64,000 nucleotides of DNA from Candidatus Nanopelagicaceae bacterium. Its GTDB lineage: Bacteria; Actinomycetota; Actinomycetes; Nanopelagicales; Nanopelagicaceae. How positions within the stretch are numbered: position 1 is the first letter of the stretch; each line of letters begins with the position of its first letter. A program made the translations under genes and the position numbers. This document shows, in pieces, positions 45,481 through 54,816 of the stretch. The notes below the pieces were generated by a model, which saw only the letters and a program-made list of their open reading frames with translations, had not been told where the DNA came from and made no database searches. Where the stretch lies: positions 1-64,000 of the forward strand of contig VEQF01000003.1 in NCBI GenBank assembly GCA_018883365.1. The letters run 5' to 3'.

Positions 45481-48400
45481 GTCAATAGATAGCGTTTTAG
45501 TTATCGGAAGTGGTCCTATTGTCATTGGCCAGGCCTGCGAATTTGATTATTCAGGAACACAAGCTTGTCGCGTTTTAAAGGCAGAGGGAATAAGGGTAAT
45601 TCTGGTTAACTCAAATCCTGCCACCATCATGACAGATCCTGAGTTTGCCGATGCAACATACATCGAACCAATTACTACCGAGTTTTTAGAAGAGGTTATT
45701 GCCAAGGAAAAACCATCTGCAATTCTGGCAACGCTGGGCGGGCAAACCGCGCTGAACGCTGCGATTGCATTGCATGAAAAAGGAATTTTAGAAAAGTACA
45801 ACACACGTTTAATCGGCGCGGATGTTGCTGCGATTCGCCGAGGTGAGAATCGTGAAGAATTTAGGGCTATTGTTGAAAAGGTCGGCGGTGAGTCTGCGCG
45901 CTCGATTATCTGTCACACCATGCAAGAGTGTTTAACTGCGGCAGAAGAATTGAATTATCCTGTAGTTGTAAGACCCTCATTTACTATGGGTGGTTTGGGT
46001 AGTGGAATCGCGCACAGTAAGTCGGAGTTGGAGTTGATTGCGGGGGCTGGACTTAGATATAGCCCGGTCAATGAAGTACTACTTGAGGAATCCATTATCG
46101 GATGGAAAGAGTACGAGCTTGAAGTTATGCGTGATAATCACGATAACGTAGTAATCGTTTGCAGTATTGAGAATTTTGATCCGATGGGTGTTCACACGGG
46201 TGATTCAATAACGGTTGCTCCAGCGTTAACTTTAACCGATGTCGAATTTCAGAGATTGCGTGATCTCAGTATCGAAATTATTAGAGAAGTTGGGGTTGCG
46301 ACCGGCGGTTGCAACATCCAGTTCGCGGTAAATCCCAAAAATGGGCGAGTGGTTGTTATTGAAATGAATCCACGCGTTTCCCGTAGTAGCGCCCTGGCAT
46401 CTAAAGCAACCGGTTTTCCGATTGCGAAGATTGCGACAAAACTTGCTATTGGTTATTCATTGGATGAGATTCCAAATGACATAACAAAAAAGACTCCGGC
46501 CTCATTTGAGCCGACACTGGATTACATAGTGGTCAAGATTCCCAGATTTGCCTTTGAGAAATTCCCCGAGGCGGACAATCGACTCACAACCACAATGAAA
46601 AGCGTTGGTGAAGCGATGGCCTTTGGTAGATCTTTTCCCGAGGCGCTTCAAAAAGCTATGCGTTCCTTAGAAAAGAAGGGCTCAAGTTTTACCTGGAATA
46701 TCAAGGAAGAAAAGGCATTCCTCCTGGAACAGATTAAGACGCCTACAGAACATCGGCTCGTGCAGGTGCAGAAAGCTTTGGCTCTTGGCGCAACTGTCGC
46801 AGAGGTTCATGAAATATGCGGAATAGATCCATGGTTCCTTCAACAAATTGTGGAAATTAATGTCACCGCAAAAGAGATCAAAACCGCTTCTAATCTGGAT
46901 ACAAAGCTGTTAAGGCATGCCAAGCAAATGGGTTTCTCAGATCTACAGATAGCAGAGTTGCGTAATACGAATCGCGAAGCGATAGCCACTCAACGAACCG
47001 CTTTTGGAATTCATCCGGTTTATAAGACTGTTGACACCTGCGCAGGAGAGTTTGAAGCATTCACTCCTTATCACTATTCAACTTACGATTTAGAAACCGA
47101 AGTTAAGCCACGTACCAAGCCAGCAATCTTGATTTTAGGCAGTGGGCCAAATCGAATTGGGCAAGGTATTGAGTTTGATTACTCATGTGTGCATGCTTGC
47201 TTCGCCTTGAGTGCGGCTGGTTACGAAACTATTATGGTGAACTGCAATCCCGAGACTGTCTCAACTGATTACGACACATCAGATCGACTGTATTTTGAAC
47301 CGTTAACGTTAGAGGATGTATTGGAGATCCATCGGGCTGAATCCCTAGCTGGGCCGATAGCCGGTGTAATAGTCCAACTTGGTGGACAAACGCCGCTGGG
47401 GTTAGCCGCAGGTTTGAAAAAAGCTGGAATTAATATTCTTGGAACAACCCCAGAAGCTATCTCGATGGCTGAGGATCGCGGGGAGTTTGGTTTGGTTCTA
47501 GCGAACACAAAATTGCAAGCACCTGAGTTTGGAACAGCATTTTCTTTTGAAGATGCTTTAAAAGTTGCAACTCGAATCGGTTACCCCGTGCTGGTTAGGC
47601 CATCTTTCGTTCTGGGGGGCCGCGGTATGCAGATTGTTTACGATGACGCAGAGTTAGCCGAATTCATTGAGATTGCAACCCAGATTAATCCCGAACATCC
47701 CGTTTTAATTGATAAGTTTTTAGATGATGCGATGGAGCTAGATGTAGATGCGTTATTTGATGGGCAGGAGATTTATATAGCCGGCATTATGGAGCACGTT
47801 GAAGAGGCTGGCGTTCACTCTGGGGACTCGGCATGTGTTATACCGCCGCAAAGCATTACTGCTTCGTTGCAGTCGGAAATTGTTATCGCGGCGAAAGCTT
47901 TAGCCCAGGAAATTGGCGTGAAAGGCTTGATAAATATCCAATTCGCAATTTCTCAATCAAAGCTCTACGTGATTGAAGCCAACCCACGAGCTTCGCGCAC
48001 TGTTCCATTTGTTAGCAAAGCCACCGGTGTACAAGTTGCTAAGGCTGCCGCACTCATTGCGTGTGGGAAATCTATTTCAGATTTACGCTCGGGCGGATTA
48101 CTACCTAATGGCGAGATCGGCATTGGGAAGGGAATCGCTGTTAAAGAAGCGGTACTTCCATGGAATAGATTCCGACGTATAGATGGTCAGGGAGTTGATT
48201 CAGTGCTGGGTCCTGAGATGAAATCAACCGGCGAGGTTATGGGTATAGCAGCAAACTTTGGTGCTGCTTTTGCAAAAAGCCAAATAGCCGCCTTTGGACC
48301 ATTACCGCGAACTGGAGCAATCTTTATTTCACTCTCTGATAAGGATAAAGATGGAGCTTTGCTATCGGTAAAGGAGTTGTCACAACTGGGTTTCGAACTC

Positions 48401-48724
48401 TATTCAACAAGCGGCACCCATGCTTTCTTGTTAAAACACGGGATCAACACTTTGGAAGTTGCTAAACATTCTGAGAAAGAGGTTTCTGTTGAAAAAGTTT
48501 CAGCGGTCGACCTGATAAACGAGGGCAAAATTTCCCTAGTTATAAATACCCCTTTTGGTAGAGGCGCTCAAAAAGATGGAAGGCAGATTCGCACCGCAGC
48601 AGTTCAGCGCGGGGTCTCGTGTATCACCACGGTAGCTGGAATGAAGGCTGCTGTTGAGGGAATCCGAGAGTTGCAAACCGGAAAATTGAGTGCGAAATCT
48701 ATCCAGAGTTGGCATTCAGCATGA
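45467..48724 (+). CDS. carB: Carbamoyl-phosphate synthase large subunit CarB
   Basis: 1,085-residue subunit with two homologous ATP-grasp halves: first half [25 protein letters not shown] and [21 protein letters not shown], second half [22 protein letters not shown] and [20 protein letters not shown]. It ends in an MGS-like allosteric domain ([15 protein letters not shown] onward). Its product supplies both pyrimidines and arginine. ATG 45467 overlaps carA; the stop overlaps pyrK. Confidence 0.98.
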   Translation: MPRDKSIDSVLVIGSGPIVIGQACEFDYSGTQACRVLKAEGIRVILVNSNPATIMTDPEFADATYIEPITTEFLEEVIAKEKPSAILATLGGQTALNAAIALHEKGILEKYNTRLIGADVAAIRRGENREEFRAIVEKVGGESARSIICHTMQECLTAAEELNYPVVVRPSFTMGGLGSGIAHSKSELELIAGAGLRYSPVNEVLLEESIIGWKEYELEVMRDNHDNVVIVCSIENFDPMGVHTGDSITVAPALTLTDVEFQRLRDLSIEIIREVGVATGGCNIQFAVNPKNGRVVVIEMNPRVSRSSALASKATGFPIAKIATKLAIGYSLDEIPNDITKKTPASFEPTLDYIVVKIPRFAFEKFPEADNRLTTTMKSVGEAMAFGRSFPEALQKAMRSLEKKGSSFTWNIKEEKAFLLEQIKTPTEHRLVQVQKALALGATVAEVHEICGIDPWFLQQIVEINVTAKEIKTASNLDTKLLRHAKQMGFSDLQIAELRNTNREAIATQRTAFGIHPVYKTVDTCAGEFEAFTPYHYSTYDLETEVKPRTKPAILILGSGPNRIGQGIEFDYSCVHACFALSAAGYETIMVNCNPETVSTDYDTSDRLYFEPLTLEDVLEIHRAESLAGPIAGVIVQLGGQTPLGLAAGLKKAGINILGTTPEAISMAEDRGEFGLVLANTKLQAPEFGTAFSFEDALKVATRIGYPVLVRPSFVLGGRGMQIVYDDAELAEFIEIATQINPEHPVLIDKFLDDAMELDVDALFDGQEIYIAGIMEHVEEAGVHSGDSACVIPPQSITASLQSEIVIAAKALAQEIGVKGLINIQFAISQSKLYVIEANPRASRTVPFVSKATGVQVAKAAALIACGKSISDLRSGGLLPNGEIGIGKGIAVKEAVLPWNRFRRIDGQGVDSVLGPEMKSTGEVMGIAANFGAAFAKSQIAAFGPLPRTGAIFISLSDKDKDGALLSVKELSQLGFELYSTSGTHAFLLKHGINTLEVAKHSEKEVSVEKVSAVDLINEGKISLVINTPFGRGAQKDGRQIRTAAVQRGVSCITTVAGMKAAVEGIRELQTGKLSAKSIQSWHSA

Positions 48725-49575
48725 GCAAAATAAACCGTAAAGCTATTCAGGCCGATGTTGAGGTCCTCTCAAATAAGAAGGTAGGCGCCTACCATCATAT
48801 GGTTTTTGCAGTAGGAGACATGGCCTTGCATGCTCGCCCCGGTAATTTTGTTGCAATCTCTGTTGGTGGAAATAATTCATCGATGATTTTGCGACGTGCT
48901 TTCGCAATTTATCGCTCTAGCGATCGAGGTCAATATGGAGGCACCATTGAGTTAGTGGTTGCACCTCACGGTCAAGGAAGTAAGTGGTTAACAGGACTAC
49001 AAATTCATGACCAGGTAAACATGGTTGCCCCACTAGGCACTAGTTTCGGCATTCCAACCGAACCGGTAAATGCTTTGTTAATTGGTGGTGGATATGGTTC
49101 CGCTCCGCTTTTTGGTTTAGCAGAGGTTTTAAAGGAACGTGGTTGCAGAGTAGATATGATTTTAGGCGCCTCAACCGCTGGGAAGATTTATGCGCCTCTT
49201 GAGGGTAAGCGATCTGTCAACTCTTTAACAGTTACCACTGAAGATGGCGCAACTGGAGTAAAGGGTCGCGTTACCGATGTGATGAGCGAACTCATTGACA
49301 AACATAACGCAGAGATTGTTTATTCATGCGGTCCGATGGCCATGCTTTCAGCGGTAAATGAAATCGCGCGAACTCACAACCTGGTGCATCAATGCGCGGT
49401 TGAAGAATCTATGGCCTGTGGAATAGGCGTATGCATGACCTGCGTTTTGCCGGTCAAAGATAATGATGGCGTTGTGAAAATGCTTAGATCCTGCATTGAT
49501 GGACCGGTAATGGATGGCGAGAGAGTCATTTGGAACTCGTCACGAAAGATTCCAGAAGGAACATGGGGATCGTGA
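48721..49575 (+). CDS. pyrK: Dihydroorotate dehydrogenase electron-transfer subunit PyrK
   Basis: 284-residue FAD- and iron-sulfur protein that passes electrons from the class 1B dihydroorotate dehydrogenase to NAD. Ferredoxin-reductase-like FAD/NAD domain ([30 protein letters not shown]), then a 2Fe-2S motif [17 protein letters not shown] with a fourth Cys in [11 protein letters not shown] 48721 overlaps the carB stop codon, and the stop overlaps pyrD. Confidence 0.95.
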   Translation: MSKINRKAIQADVEVLSNKKVGAYHHMVFAVGDMALHARPGNFVAISVGGNNSSMILRRAFAIYRSSDRGQYGGTIELVVAPHGQGSKWLTGLQIHDQVNMVAPLGTSFGIPTEPVNALLIGGGYGSAPLFGLAEVLKERGCRVDMILGASTAGKIYAPLEGKRSVNSLTVTTEDGATGVKGRVTDVMSELIDKHNAEIVYSCGPMAMLSAVNEIARTHNLVHQCAVEESMACGIGVCMTCVLPVKDNDGVVKMLRSCIDGPVMDGERVIWNSSRKIPEGTWGS

Positions 49576-50513
49576 TGTCGCAAGATTTTGATTTCGACAT
49601 GAGTAGCAAGTTCGGTCAAAAAACCTTCCTCGCACCAGTTTTTACGGCTAGCGGTTGTGCTGGTTCAGGTAAAGAACTCGCTCAGTTTTTTCCGTTGACA
49701 GAGCTTGGAGCGGTAATTACCAAGTCAATCGCCTTAAAGCCAAGATCTGGCCGCGCTACACCTCGAATGGCTGAAACACCAAGCGGAATGTTGAATTCCA
49801 TCGGGCTTCAAGGTCCAGGCATTGATCAATTCTTACAAGATGACATTCCGTGGCTGTTAGCTAACAAAGCAAATGTAATTGTTTCAATATCCGGTGAAAC
49901 AGTTGAAGAGTACGCATCACTAGCTCGAAGATTGAGATTGGTACCCGGTATAAGTGGAATTGAAGTCAATATCTCCTGTCCAAATGTAGAGAATCGTGGA
50001 TTGGTTTTTGCCTGTGATCCAGTCGCATCGAAAGAGGTAATCGATGCGGTTAGAAGAAATATTGGTGGGGAACTTCCAATTATTGCCAAATTGTCTCCAG
50101 ATGTTACTGACATTGTTTCTATTGCAGGGGAGGTGATTTCTGCCGGCGCTGATGGTCTGGCTTTAATTAATACTCTGTTAGGAATGGTGATTGATATCGA
50201 CACTCAAAAGCCAAAACTGGCGGGCAAAACTGGCGGATTATCAGGACCGGCGATACGTCCTGTTGCAGTTCGCGCAATTTATCAAGTTCATGCAGCTTTC
50301 AGAAATATACCGATTTTAGGAATGGGCGGAGTCGCCTCCGGCAAGGATGCCCTAGAAATGATTTTCGCGGGTGCGAGTGCAGTTTCTATCGGTACTGCCA
50401 ATTTTGGAAATCCAACCGCCGCGATGAAGGTTAAAGAAGAGTTGCGGACTTTGCTGCAAGCAAGAGGTTTTAATTCGGTTCGTGAAGCGGTAGGAGTTGC
50501 GCATCGTGAATAA
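49575..50513 (+). CDS. pyrD: Dihydroorotate dehydrogenase catalytic subunit PyrD, class 1B
   Basis: 312-residue FMN TIM-barrel enzyme. The active-site base is the Cys in EVNISCPNVENRG, diagnostic of class 1 enzymes; the neighbouring pyrK makes it class 1B (NAD-linked). Other motifs: SGCAGSGKEL, KLSPDVTDI, GLSGPAIRPVA and GMGGVASGKDALEMI. ATG 49575 overlaps the pyrK stop (TGATG); an in-frame ATG four codons upstream is less likely. Confidence 0.96.
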   Translation: MSQDFDFDMSSKFGQKTFLAPVFTASGCAGSGKELAQFFPLTELGAVITKSIALKPRSGRATPRMAETPSGMLNSIGLQGPGIDQFLQDDIPWLLANKANVIVSISGETVEEYASLARRLRLVPGISGIEVNISCPNVENRGLVFACDPVASKEVIDAVRRNIGGELPIIAKLSPDVTDIVSIAGEVISAGADGLALINTLLGMVIDIDTQKPKLAGKTGGLSGPAIRPVAVRAIYQVHAAFRNIPILGMGGVASGKDALEMIFAGASAVSIGTANFGNPTAAMKVKEELRTLLQARGFNSVREAVGVAHRE

Positions 50514-51195
50514 GCAATCGCGGATAATCCTGGCTTTGGATTCTACCGATATCCAATCGGTTAAATCGATGATTAAAATCACGGAGCATGAAATTGGTAT
50601 TTACAAGTTAGGTTTAGAGTTTTATCTTTCAAATGGCTTGCCTGGAGTTCTTGAAATTCAAAACACATTTCCGGATATCGATATCTTTCTTGACTTAAAA
50701 CTTCATGACATCCCAAACACAGTAAAAAGATCCGCCGCTACAGTTGCTAAATCAAAACCAAGATTTTTAACAGTCCATGCAGCTGGTGGATCAGAGATGA
50801 TTAAGGGCGCAGCGCAGGAGTTGCCTCATACTGAGATTACTGCGGTAACAGTTTTAACTTCATTGGATGAAATAGCTTTATCTAGCATGGGGTTGCCAGC
50901 CGATCCGCTGAAGTTAGCGGTTGATTTGGCGGTGAATGCAACTAAGAATGGTGCGCGCGCCGTGGTGTGTTCTCCACTGGAAGTTGCTGCAATCCGTGCT
51001 GCAGTGGGTCCTGAGATTACTTTGATTACGCCTGGCGTGAGACCGGGGTCAGCTAAAGCTGATGATCAAAAGCGTGTCGCGACGCCGAAAGAGGCGATTT
51101 CTCTAGGCGCCGACCTGGTGGTGATCGGCCGACCTATAACAGAATCTCCAGATCCAGCGCGAAGCGCGAAAGAGATTTCTTCATCTTTGAAATAA
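50506..51195 (+). CDS. pyrF: Orotidine 5'-phosphate decarboxylase PyrF
   Basis: 229-residue TIM-barrel decarboxylase. IILALDST with the first catalytic Asp/substrate loop, FLDLKLHDIPNTV with the D-K-D catalytic array, LITPGVRPG and LVVIGRPIT phosphate loop. GTG 50506 overlaps the pyrD stop codon. It belongs to the short single-domain class of OMP decarboxylases rather than the longer mycobacterial type. Completes UMP synthesis apart from pyrE, which is not in this window. Confidence 0.94.
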   Translation: MNKQSRIILALDSTDIQSVKSMIKITEHEIGIYKLGLEFYLSNGLPGVLEIQNTFPDIDIFLDLKLHDIPNTVKRSAATVAKSKPRFLTVHAAGGSEMIKGAAQELPHTEITAVTVLTSLDEIALSSMGLPADPLKLAVDLAVNATKNGARAVVCSPLEVAAIRAAVGPEITLITPGVRPGSAKADDQKRVATPKEAISLGADLVVIGRPITESPDPARSAKEISSSLK

Positions 51196-51200
51196 CTTGC

Positions 51201-51206
51201 TTTAAT
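51201..51206 (+). promoter_or_regulatory. Predicted -10 box for mihF-gmk (leaderless)
   Basis: TTTAAT, then AGGGCG, then GTG at 51213. Confidence 0.5.
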
Positions 51207-51212
51207 AGGGCG

Positions 51213-51530
51213 GTGACATTACCGCCAAAGTTATCGCTAGAGCAGCGTCGTGCCGCACTTGAGAAGGCGGCGCAGTCACGAAAGACCAGAGCCGCTTTCA
51301 AATCCGAAGTTAAAAATGGGGTTCGTAATTGGACCGAAGCCTTCGCAAGTAATGATGAAGCCATTAAGAAAATGAGAATCAAAGAACTGCTTCTGAGCCT
51401 TCCAGGATATGGCGAGGTGCGTGTACTTAATCTAATGGAGCGCGCAGGAATTTCCTTTTCAAGAAGAGTGCAGGGAATCGGCAAGTCACAGTACGAGTCC
51501 TTGTTGAAGCTATTGAAAGAAGATTTATGA
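51213..51530 (+). CDS. mihF: Actinobacterial integration host factor MihF
   Basis: 105-residue nucleoid-associated protein of the mycobacterial-type IHF family, unrelated to the proteobacterial IHF fold. The family core is seen: LSLEQRRAALEKAAQSRKTRA, then LLLSLPGYGEVRVLNLMERAGIS, then RRVQGIGKSQYESLL, forming a helix-two-turn-helix-like DNA-binding region. Usually encoded between pyrF and gmk, as here. GTG start, overlaps gmk by four bases. Confidence 0.95.
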   Translation: MTLPPKLSLEQRRAALEKAAQSRKTRAAFKSEVKNGVRNWTEAFASNDEAIKKMRIKELLLSLPGYGEVRVLNLMERAGISFSRRVQGIGKSQYESLLKLLKEDL

Positions 51531-52075
51531 AAAAGGGAAAACTAATTGTTTTGTCTGGTCCTGGCGGGGTTGGAAAAAGCACAATCGTGGTTGAGCTTAA
51601 AAAGTTAGATCACTTCTATTTTTCTGTTTCCGCAACAACTAGAAAACCACGACCAGGAGAGATAGATGGTGTTGCTTATCATTTTGTAAGCGATCTTCAA
51701 TTTCAAGAAATGATCGAAAACAAAACGTTTTTGGAATGGGCTGATTTTGCCGGCGCAAGATATGGAACTCCAAAGGCACCAGTTGATAAAGCTCTTGCCG
51801 AGGGAAAAAATGTTTTATTGGAGATCGAGATTTCTGGAGCACGTCAGGTAAAAGAGGCGATGCCTGAAGCGATTATGGTCTTTTTGCAGCCTCCTTCCAT
51901 GCAGGAGCTGGAAGCCCGTATTACCAATCGAGGAACTGACTCTGCTGAGCGGATAGCTGCTCGTTTGGCGCTGGCTCGTGCCGAAATGGCAGCAGCGGGG
52001 GAGTTCGATCACTTATTGACTAACCATCGAGTCGAAGAGGTTATAGAGGCGCTGGTATCCTTAGCGGCCTCATAG
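51527..52075 (+). CDS. gmk: Guanylate kinase
   Basis: 182-residue GMP kinase. P-loop GPGGVGKST, GMP-binding SVSATTRKPRPGEIDGVAYHFVS and EWADFAGARYGTP, then VLLEIEISGARQVKEAMPEA with the catalytic Asp region replaced by EIEISG as in many actinobacterial enzymes (usually DIDVQG). It is short at the C-terminus but otherwise complete. An inverted repeat follows immediately. Confidence 0.95.
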   Translation: MKKGKLIVLSGPGGVGKSTIVVELKKLDHFYFSVSATTRKPRPGEIDGVAYHFVSDLQFQEMIENKTFLEWADFAGARYGTPKAPVDKALAEGKNVLLEIEISGARQVKEAMPEAIMVFLQPPSMQELEARITNRGTDSAERIAARLALARAEMAAAGEFDHLLTNHRVEEVIEALVSLAAS

Positions 52076-52095
52076 GACCAGAAGGCCTTCAGGTC
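52076..52095. repeat. Near-perfect 20-bp palindrome between gmk and rpoZ
   Basis: GACCAGAAGGCCTTCAGGTC is its own reverse complement except for one A-A mismatch position. It begins directly after the gmk stop codon. As RNA it would form GACC/GGTC and GAA/TTC stems with a GGCC loop. T-rich sequence (TTTTGAATTTTT) follows after 8-10 bases, so it may be a weak terminator/attenuator or a protein-binding dyad. Confidence 0.5.
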
Positions 52096-52136
52096 TGCGA
52101 AGGTTTTGAATTTTTCCATGTAACGAAGGAGTAAGC

Positions 52137-52394
52137 GTGGCGACACTAGACGGAATCACTAATCCACCGATTGATGAGTTGTTGGATAAGAGCGGTTCAA
52201 AGTATTCATTAGTGCTGTACGCAGCAAAGCGTGCTCGTCAGATCAATGCTTACTACTCACAACTTGGTGAAGGATTACTCGAGTACGTTGGTCCATTGGT
52301 TGAAACTCATGTGCATGAAAAACCATTATCCATTGCCATGCGTGAGATAAATGATGGGTTGCTAACGATCGAGAATCTGGAGCCACAAAACTAG
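52137..52394 (+). CDS. rpoZ: DNA-directed RNA polymerase omega subunit
   Basis: 85-residue assembly subunit of RNA polymerase. [40 protein letters not shown] is the conserved core, ending [19 protein letters not shown] start with a good Shine-Dalgarno (AAGGAG) eight bases upstream, consistent with a true 5' leader containing the palindrome upstream. Confidence 0.96.
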   Translation: MATLDGITNPPIDELLDKSGSKYSLVLYAAKRARQINAYYSQLGEGLLEYVGPLVETHVHEKPLSIAMREINDGLLTIENLEPQN

Positions 52395-52403
52395 TAGCTA
52401 TCC

Positions 52404-53624
52404 ATGGCTGGCTCGCCAATTATTTTTCCCCGCGGCCGTGAAATTGTCTTAGGCGTTAGCGCGGGAATTGCTGCCTACAAATCCTGTGACGTCTTACGTC
52501 GCTTGCAGGATCATGGATTCTTAGTAACGGTTGTTCCAACTGAGTCCTCTTTAAATTTTGTCGGTAAAGCAACTTGGCAAGCATTATCGGGTCGAAATGT
52601 TCACACATCAGTTTGGGAAAATAGCGCCGAGGTTTCACATGTTGCTCTTGCGGATAGGGCAGACCTGATTGTTATCGCACCTGCGACCGCTGATTTAATC
52701 TCCCGACTTGCTCAGGGTAGGGCTGATGATTTACTAACCACAACCGTTATCGCTTCCGGTTGCCCCGTACTTATTGTTCCTGCGATGCATCCTCAAATGT
52801 GGTTAAACCAAGCTACGGTTGCAAATGTTGAGCTACTTCGGAAACGTGGATTTACAGTGCTAGATCCTGCGGTTGGAAGGTTAACTGGCAAGGATTCTGG
52901 AATCGGAAGGTTCCCGGAGACAAAGATTATTATCGATAAAGTTTTGGAGCTTTCTAATTCTGTTGCTGTATTGATGAATCGAAAGGTGCTAGTAACCGCT
53001 GGCGGAACTATTGAACCAATCGATCCGGTTCGGTACATAGGAAATCGTTCCAGTGGTCGACAAGGACTGGCCGTTGCTTACGAGGCTTTAAGAGCGGGTG
53101 CGGAAGTTACGGTAATTGCTGGACAAACTGATTATTTTGAATTGGAAGGTGCGCGGGTTCTAGAGGTTGAAACCGCCGAAGAGATGCTCGAATTAGTCGA
53201 AGCTGAATTTTCCAGTCATGACAGCTTGGTTATGAGCGCTGCTGTGGCCGATGCGCGTCCAGTTTCTTCCGCTGAAGGCAAGATAAAGAAGGAATCTTTC
53301 ACCAAAATTGAACTTCTTGAAAATCCTGACATCTTGGCCAGCATCGGCAAGTTGAAACGGGCAAATCAGGTGGTCGTCGGATTTGCAGCTGAAACAGAAT
53401 CAAATCTTGTTGAACTTGGTCGAGATAAGTTGGTGCGTAAGGGCGCAGATTTACTTTATGTAAACAACGTTGCGCAAGGGGCGGTTTTTGGAAGTGATTC
53501 CACATCTGGGGCATTACTTTCGGTGGATGGCTCTAGTGAGTTTTTTGATAACGTGAGTAAGCACGAAGTCGCACGAAGGATCGTTAACGGTATCGCGAAA
53601 AGACTGGAGCTAGTAAATGGCTAA
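52404..53624 (+). CDS. coaBC: Bifunctional phosphopantothenoylcysteine decarboxylase/synthetase CoaBC
   Basis: 406-residue fusion for two steps of CoA synthesis. The CoaC flavoprotein half includes [19 protein letters not shown], the active-site His region [29 protein letters not shown] and VPAMHPQMW. The CoaB half begins about residue 190 with [24 protein letters not shown] and includes FAAETE. No clear Shine-Dalgarno; TAGTAG lies six bases upstream of ATG. Overlaps metK by eight bases. Confidence 0.97.
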   Translation: MAGSPIIFPRGREIVLGVSAGIAAYKSCDVLRRLQDHGFLVTVVPTESSLNFVGKATWQALSGRNVHTSVWENSAEVSHVALADRADLIVIAPATADLISRLAQGRADDLLTTTVIASGCPVLIVPAMHPQMWLNQATVANVELLRKRGFTVLDPAVGRLTGKDSGIGRFPETKIIIDKVLELSNSVAVLMNRKVLVTAGGTIEPIDPVRYIGNRSSGRQGLAVAYEALRAGAEVTVIAGQTDYFELEGARVLEVETAEEMLELVEAEFSSHDSLVMSAAVADARPVSSAEGKIKKESFTKIELLENPDILASIGKLKRANQVVVGFAAETESNLVELGRDKLVRKGADLLYVNNVAQGAVFGSDSTSGALLSVDGSSEFFDNVSKHEVARRIVNGIAKRLELVNG

Positions 53625-54810
53625 GCGACTATTCACCTCAGAATCAGTGACCGAGGGACACCCGGATAAGATTGCCGACGCGATTTCTGATTCGGTTTTA
53701 GATTCATTACTTGAACAAGATCCTAAGAGTCGCGTGGCCTGTGAAACTTTAATTACAACTGGTCAAGTTCACGTTGCTGGAGAGGTAACGACAAATGGTT
53801 TTGCCGATGTCAATGAACTAGTTCGGCAGACCGTGTTAAGAATTGGCTATGACAGTTCGGATAAGGGTTTTGACGGAAATAGTTGCGGCGTTTCAGTTTC
53901 CATTGGTCAACAATCACAAGACATTGCAGTTGGCGTAGATCACGCAGTAGAAGAGAGAATAGCCAGATCTAGCGACCCACTTGACCTTCAAGGCGCGGGA
54001 GATCAAGGCTTGATGTTCGGATACGCAACCACAGACACCCCCGAGTTGATGCCTTTACCAATTGCGATGGCACATAGATTGGCTCAGAAGCTTTCAGAGG
54101 TTCGAAAATCTGGATTACTTGACTACCTGCGCCCCGATGGAAAAACTCAGGTAACAATCGAATACGACGGCGATAAACCAGTTCGTTTAGATACTGTTGT
54201 TATTTCATCGCAACATGCGGCACACGTTGATTTGGATAAGACACTTTCACCAGATATACAAAAGCATGTGATCCAACCAATCATTGATTCCTTCGAGATC
54301 CCAAGTGATGGCGTTCGAATCTTGGTCAATCCCACTGGAAGATTTGTGATTGGTGGACCCATGGGAGATGCAGGTTTAACTGGTCGAAAGATCATTGTCG
54401 ATACCTATGGCGGCATGGCACGGCATGGCGGAGGTGCTTTCAGCGGTAAGGATCCTTCGAAGGTAGATAGATCAGCGGCGTATGCAATGAGATGGGTAGC
54501 GAAGAATGTTGTAGCAGCAGGGCTTGCATCTCGTTGCGAAGTTCAGGTTGCCTATGCGATTGGCAAAGCCCAACCTGTCGGTCTGTTCGTAGAAACTTTT
54601 GGAACTGAGGTTGTTCCGGTTTCTCAGATTTCCGATGCGGTTCTTGCAACTTTTGATTTGCGCCCCGCAGCAATAATCCGAGATTTAGATCTTTTACGTC
54701 CCATTTATGCTAAGACAAGCTCTTACGGCCACTTTGGTCGAGAGCTACCCGAGTTCAATTGGGAGAAAACTGATCGAGCAGCTTCATTAAAAGCAGCGGT
54801 AAAAGGTTAA
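53617..54810 (+). CDS. metK: S-adenosylmethionine synthase MetK
   Basis: 397-residue enzyme making SAM from methionine and [23 protein letters not shown] at the N-terminus, [13 protein letters not shown] in the centre, and [19 protein letters not shown], the phosphate-binding P-loop-like motif. All are intact. It overlaps coaBC and is followed 6 bp later by priA. Confidence 0.98.
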   Translation: MAKRLFTSESVTEGHPDKIADAISDSVLDSLLEQDPKSRVACETLITTGQVHVAGEVTTNGFADVNELVRQTVLRIGYDSSDKGFDGNSCGVSVSIGQQSQDIAVGVDHAVEERIARSSDPLDLQGAGDQGLMFGYATTDTPELMPLPIAMAHRLAQKLSEVRKSGLLDYLRPDGKTQVTIEYDGDKPVRLDTVVISSQHAAHVDLDKTLSPDIQKHVIQPIIDSFEIPSDGVRILVNPTGRFVIGGPMGDAGLTGRKIIVDTYGGMARHGGGAFSGKDPSKVDRSAAYAMRWVAKNVVAAGLASRCEVQVAYAIGKAQPVGLFVETFGTEVVPVSQISDAVLATFDLRPAAIIRDLDLLRPIYAKTSSYGHFGRELPEFNWEKTDRAASLKAAVKG

Positions 54811-54816
54811 CGGACT

